Source of the DNA: an uncultured Peptococcaceae bacterium
GTDB taxonomy: Bacteria > Bacillota > Desulfitobacteriia > Desulfitobacteriales > Syntrophobotulaceae
DNA: 16,660 bases
Direction of reading: 5' to 3'
NCBI GenBank assembly: GCA_937892995.1
Contig: CALBJS010000088.1
Location: forward strand, 1-16,660
Shown piece after piece: positions 14,469 through 16,660 of the stretch. The position numbers were made by a program, and so were the translations under genes. The stretch's first letter is position 1; every line of letters begins with the position of its first letter. Under the pieces are notes generated by a model that saw only the letters and a program-made list of their open reading frames with translations, was not told the origin of the DNA and ran no database searches.

Positions 14469-15251
14469 ATGGAAAATGACAAGAAGATTGCGGTTTTAAT
14501 AGACGCTGATAATGTATCGGATAAATATATAAAATATATATTTGATGAAATTTCCAACCATGGGATACCAACCTATAAACGAATTTATGGGGATTGGACA
14601 AAGCCCCAATTGGCATCATGGAAAACTGTGCTGCTTAATTACTCTATTACCCCAATTCAGCAATATAGCTATACCACAGGAAAGAATGCCACAGATGCAG
14701 CATTGATAATTGATGCCATGGACATTCTCTATTCCAATAATGTAGATGGTTTTTGCATTGTCTCAAGTGATAGTGATTTTACAAAGTTGGCCGCTCGTCT
14801 AAGAGAAGCCGGTATGTATGTGATCGGCATGGGTGAAAAGAAAACGCCTACCCCTTTCATTTCGGCCTGTGAAAAGTTTAAATATCTTGAAGTTTTAGCG
14901 GCAATTTCTACAAATTTGAGCGGATCCTTAGAAAAGACAGACAAGCAAGAAAAGCAAGAGACCCCAAAAGAAGGTATGGCGAATACGAAAGAGTTAATAG
15001 AATCTTTAAAAATTATCATAACGGAGAGTTCAGATGAAGATGGTTGGGCATTTTTAGGCGAAGTAGGAAAAAGACTTAATAAACGTCACCCGGATTTTGA
15101 TACAAGGAATTACGGTCACCAAAAGCTTACCCCCCTTATTTCGTCCTTAAAGCGGTTTCAAATAGAACCAAGGAAAACTAGTAACCCTCATATTATCCAT
15201 TACTATGTTAAAAATAAGATAGGAAATGATTTGAAACGGCAGGGGAGATAA
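14469..15251 (+). CDS. NYN-domain putative RNase with C-terminal LOTUS (OST-HTH) domain
   Basis: 260 residues. The N-terminal 1-145 is a NYN (LabA/DUF88-like) domain of the PIN fold: VLIDADNVS (Asp12), GKNATDAALIIDAMDIL (Asp76), CIVSSDSDFTKLAARLREAG (Asp101, Asp103) and VIGMG. These acidic residues form the expected metal site, so ribonuclease activity is likely. A polar, charged linker (about 150-180) leads to a LOTUS/OST-HTH domain (about 183-253; GWAFLGEVGKRLNKRHPDFDTRNYGHQKLTPLI). LOTUS domains bind RNA, including G-quadruplex RNA, in studied cases. The RNA target is unknown. I chose ATG at 14469 because AAGGAG (14456-14461) is 7 bases upstream; an earlier in-frame ATG at 14427 lacks a site and would add 14 non-conserved residues. 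Confidence 0.87.
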   Translation: MENDKKIAVLIDADNVSDKYIKYIFDEISNHGIPTYKRIYGDWTKPQLASWKTVLLNYSITPIQQYSYTTGKNATDAALIIDAMDILYSNNVDGFCIVSSDSDFTKLAARLREAGMYVIGMGEKKTPTPFISACEKFKYLEVLAAISTNLSGSLEKTDKQEKQETPKEGMANTKELIESLKIIITESSDEDGWAFLGEVGKRLNKRHPDFDTRNYGHQKLTPLISSLKRFQIEPRKTSNPHIIHYYVKNKIGNDLKRQGR

Positions 15252-15289
15252 TAGAGATTGAATATACTTCAACCACAACCTTATAAAAC

Positions 15290-15324
15290 AAAAAAGCATT
15301 TACACTGATAAACAGTGCTTTTTT
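15290..15324 (+). terminator. Intrinsic terminator after the NYN-LOTUS gene
   Basis: AAAAAAG (15290-15296) pairs with CTTTTTT (15318-15324), and inside it CACTG (15303-15307) pairs with CAGTG (15313-15317), leaving six bases bulged on the left. The A- and T-runs could make it work in both directions. Confidence 0.7.
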
Positions 15325-15397
15325 GTGAGTATTATTATCCATCGGCTAAGAACAAACAAATCGCTTGCCGTTATATAAAACTATTGCTGAATGAATA

Positions 15398-15406
15398 TGG
15401 TATAAT
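15398..15406 (+). promoter_or_regulatory. Extended -10 promoter
   Basis: TGGTATAAT, a consensus -10 (15401-15406) with TG extension. A TTGCTG (15384-15389) is too close (11 bases) to be its -35. The transcript would begin near 15413 and meet a terminator at 15490. Confidence 0.45.
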
Positions 15407-15468
15407 ATAGATGTTTTTTTAGTGATCATTAGCGAATTTATATTTGTCTAATTAGATAGAATCACTGT

Positions 15469-15490
15469 GGTTCGTTTTCGAGCCCTTTTT
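15469..15490 (+). terminator. Short intrinsic terminator upstream of the six-cysteine gene
   Basis: GGTTCG (15469-15474) and CGAGCC (15479-15484) close a TTTT loop, followed by C and five T. A longer-range pairing AGTGAT (15421-15426) with ATCACT (15461-15466) lies just ahead. With the promoter at 15398 it defines a roughly 78-base transcript that could be a small RNA or an attenuated leader. Confidence 0.5.
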
Positions 15491-15504
15491 CTTTGCCCAA
15501 TAAA

Positions 15505-15534
15505 TTGAGAAATAGGATTTAGGTAAAATATAAA
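15505..15534 (+). promoter_or_regulatory. Candidate promoter of the six-cysteine gene
   Basis: TTGAGA (15505-15510), 18 bases, TATAAA (15529-15534); each box matches consensus at five of six positions. It lies past the terminator at 15490, so the gene need not depend on read-through. Confidence 0.45.
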
Positions 15535-15560
15535 ATTAAATTTTGGAGGAAGTGAAAAAA

Positions 15561-15827
15561 ATGAAGTTTTCAAGATTAAAAAGAATTAATGACCAAAGCT
15601 ATTTGAAAGGGTATGGTAAGTATCAGCAATACCAACGATGTGAATTATGTAATGTGCCAATATTCCGTAACCCCTGTAGTGATCCGAGATGTAGTGGCGT
15701 TTTTGAAGGTAAAGGAAAGATACTTTGTAACAAGTGTGCAGCAATAATTGAAAAGATGCCTGCAGAACAAGCACTTCAAGCTTTAAGTAACGCATATGAA
15801 ATCTATCGAAAAAAGAAGATAAAATAA
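15561..15827 (+). CDS. Small six-cysteine, probably zinc-binding protein
   Basis: 88 residues, basic N-terminus and a lysine-rich end. Cysteines lie at 27 and 30 (CxxC), 39, 44, 56 and 59 (CxxC); two CxxC pairs 26 residues apart, with extra cysteines between, suggest a zinc-ribbon fold. The C-terminal third (about 60-85) looks helical. I do not recognise the family; flagellar-regulon zinc proteins of the YvyF type are a loose comparison only. ATG at 15561 is chosen because AGGAAGTG (15547-15554) is 6 bases upstream; the in-frame TTG at 15543 and GTG at 15552 fall within the ribosome site. A terminator begins at the stop codon, so it is a single-gene unit. Confidence 0.7.
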   Translation: MKFSRLKRINDQSYLKGYGKYQQYQRCELCNVPIFRNPCSDPRCSGVFEGKGKILCNKCAAIIEKMPAEQALQALSNAYEIYRKKKIK

Positions 15828-15870
15828 AAAAAGGCACCTCCTTCATTTTCAATGAAGCCAAAGCCTTTTT
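15828..15870 (+). terminator. Intrinsic terminator after the six-cysteine gene
   Basis: AAAAAGGC (15828-15835) pairs with GCCTTTTT (15863-15870), with a nested CTTCAT/ATGAAG hairpin (15841-15846, 15852-15857). It has a strong T-run. Confidence 0.85.
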
Positions 15871-15996
15871 CGGAGTTGAACTACATTTGTGGATACAAAG
15901 TGCTTATCGTCTCATTATTATATAAATCCAAGCTAAAAGTTATTCTTAGAACACCTGAGATTATGCCGGTGATAAAGTTAAATAATGGTGAAGGAA

Positions 15997-16002
15997 TATA
16001 AT
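15997..16002 (+). promoter_or_regulatory. Possible -10 box of the degV-like gene
   Basis: TATAAT 30 bases ahead of the DegV start codon; no convincing -35 is visible. The rest of 15871-16031 holds a short CACC/GGTG inverted repeat (about 15951-15970) and nothing else recognised. Confidence 0.3.
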
Positions 16003-16031
16003 GTAGATTCTTACGAAAGAGAGATAATTAG

Positions 16032-16660
16032 ATGGCGGTACAAATTTTAACAGATAGCACAAGCTATTTGAGTGAAGAAGTTAGGAATGAGTTAAATATT
16101 AGAATGGTGTCTTTAAATATTTCCTTTGTAAATAGCAGTATGAGAGAAATAGACATAGGTAATGAAAGCTTTTATGAGATGATGGCTACAAAAGGGATTC
16201 CGATTTCTTCACAACCTGCAGCCGGAGAGTTGTATAAGGAAATGATAAGTGTAGTCGAGAGGGGAGATAGTCTGTGCTGTATCTTCCTATCTTCTGATAT
16301 GAGTGGTACTTTTGCTACAGGGCAAATTACAAAGGAAATGGTATTAGAAAAGTATAAGGATGCTAAGATTGAGATCCTAGATTCTCGATCGAACTGTATG
16401 CAACTTGGCTTTGCAGTGATTCAGGCTGCAAGAGCAGCGAAAAATGGTAAAGATTTAGACCAGATTAAAGAAGTTGTATTGGAAAATATCCGAAGAAGCC
16501 GATTTTTATTTATTCCTGACAATCTTGAATACCTGAAAAAGGGTGGCCGAATTGGCGGTGCGAGTGCGTTGATCGGGAACCTACTTAAGATCATCCCAAT
16601 TTTAACCGTTGAGAATGGTAAAACATCTATTCTGGCGAAGGTTAGAATGAAGGAAAAAGC
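16032..16660 (+). CDS. DegV family fatty-acid-binding protein (FakB-like), N-terminal part
   Basis: The ATG at 16032 opens a frame that runs off the window after 209 codons; the family norm is about 280. The DegV hallmarks are present: TDSTSYL (7-13), SSQPA (59-63, family TSQPS), LSSDMSGTF (86-94), LDSRSN, and YLKKGGRIGGASALIGNLLKI (about 163-183). DegV/FakB proteins hold a single fatty acid and present it to the kinase FakA, which makes acyl phosphate for phospholipid synthesis. FakA is not in the window. The purine-rich GAAAGAGAG about 9 bases upstream is an acceptable ribosome site. A link with the acyl ligase some 14 kb away is not supported by position. Confidence 0.9.
   Translation, partial: MAVQILTDSTSYLSEEVRNELNIRMVSLNISFVNSSMREIDIGNESFYEMMATKGIPISSQPAAGELYKEMISVVERGDSLCCIFLSSDMSGTFATGQITKEMVLEKYKDAKIEILDSRSNCMQLGFAVIQAARAAKNGKDLDQIKEVVLENIRRSRFLFIPDNLEYLKKGGRIGGASALIGNLLKIIPILTVENGKTSILAKVRMKEK

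Noticed and set aside
16032..16660. Functional link of the DegV/FakB gene with the lipo-NRPS locus
   Set aside because: Both concern fatty acids, but they are 9 kb or more apart with many unrelated genes and terminators between; no sequence evidence joins them.
1..16660. CRISPR array, prophage, insertion sequence or replication origin
   Set aside because: No regularly spaced repeats longer than the short ones listed, no transposase, integrase or phage structural genes, and no DnaA-box cluster seen.

Overview
The window reads as a low-GC Bacillota chromosome segment, most likely an anaerobic spore-former of the Clostridia (Peptococcales/Desulfitobacteriales type). The reasons are AT-rich intergenic DNA, strong AGGAGG ribosome sites, a CWB2 cell-wall protein, a Uma2 protein, DegV and an UPF0316 membrane protein, and abundant c-di-GMP enzymes. 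No rRNA, tRNA, CRISPR array or intact insertion sequence was seen. The genus assignment is inference.

Left part (1-6643): the tail of a CWB2 surface protein, then a compact lipopeptide-type locus. On the minus strand are a stand-alone acyl carrier protein and an acyl-AMP ligase (operon, ACP first). Divergent from them, on the plus strand, is one 1435-residue NRPS with domains C-A-T-R. The A-domain residues read out as DILQLGMIWK, a glycine-type code, and the terminal domain is an NAD(P)H reductase, not a thioesterase. The simplest reading is: ligase loads a fatty acid on the ACP, the C domain joins it to glycine on the T domain, and the R domain releases N-acyl-glycinal, or, if reduced twice, an N-acylethanolamine. 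This is the most interesting system here.

Middle part (6644-10076): a pair of c-di-GMP genes, a six-helix membrane HD-GYP phosphodiesterase followed by a PAS-GGDEF-EAL protein. Its cyclase half looks intact, but its EAL half has lost key residues. A three-unit 17-bp tandem repeat lies ahead of the pair.

10077-11951 (minus strand): an HTH-Uma2 fusion gene with a good promoter and three phased hexamers, then lgt (TTG start). Beyond lgt lies a scar in which the start of a Phd/YefM antitoxin abuts the end of a second Uma2 gene, both broken.

Right part (12199-16660, plus strand): a CDF metal exporter with Mn-type site residues and a doubled C-terminal domain; a remnant resembling the ThiE C-terminus; a promoter-terminator leader ahead of an UPF0316/DUF2179 membrane protein; a NYN-LOTUS putative RNase; a second promoter-terminator unit; a small six-cysteine protein; and the start of a DegV/FakB fatty-acid-binding protein that runs off the window. 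Most genes here have their own terminators and appear to be single-gene units.
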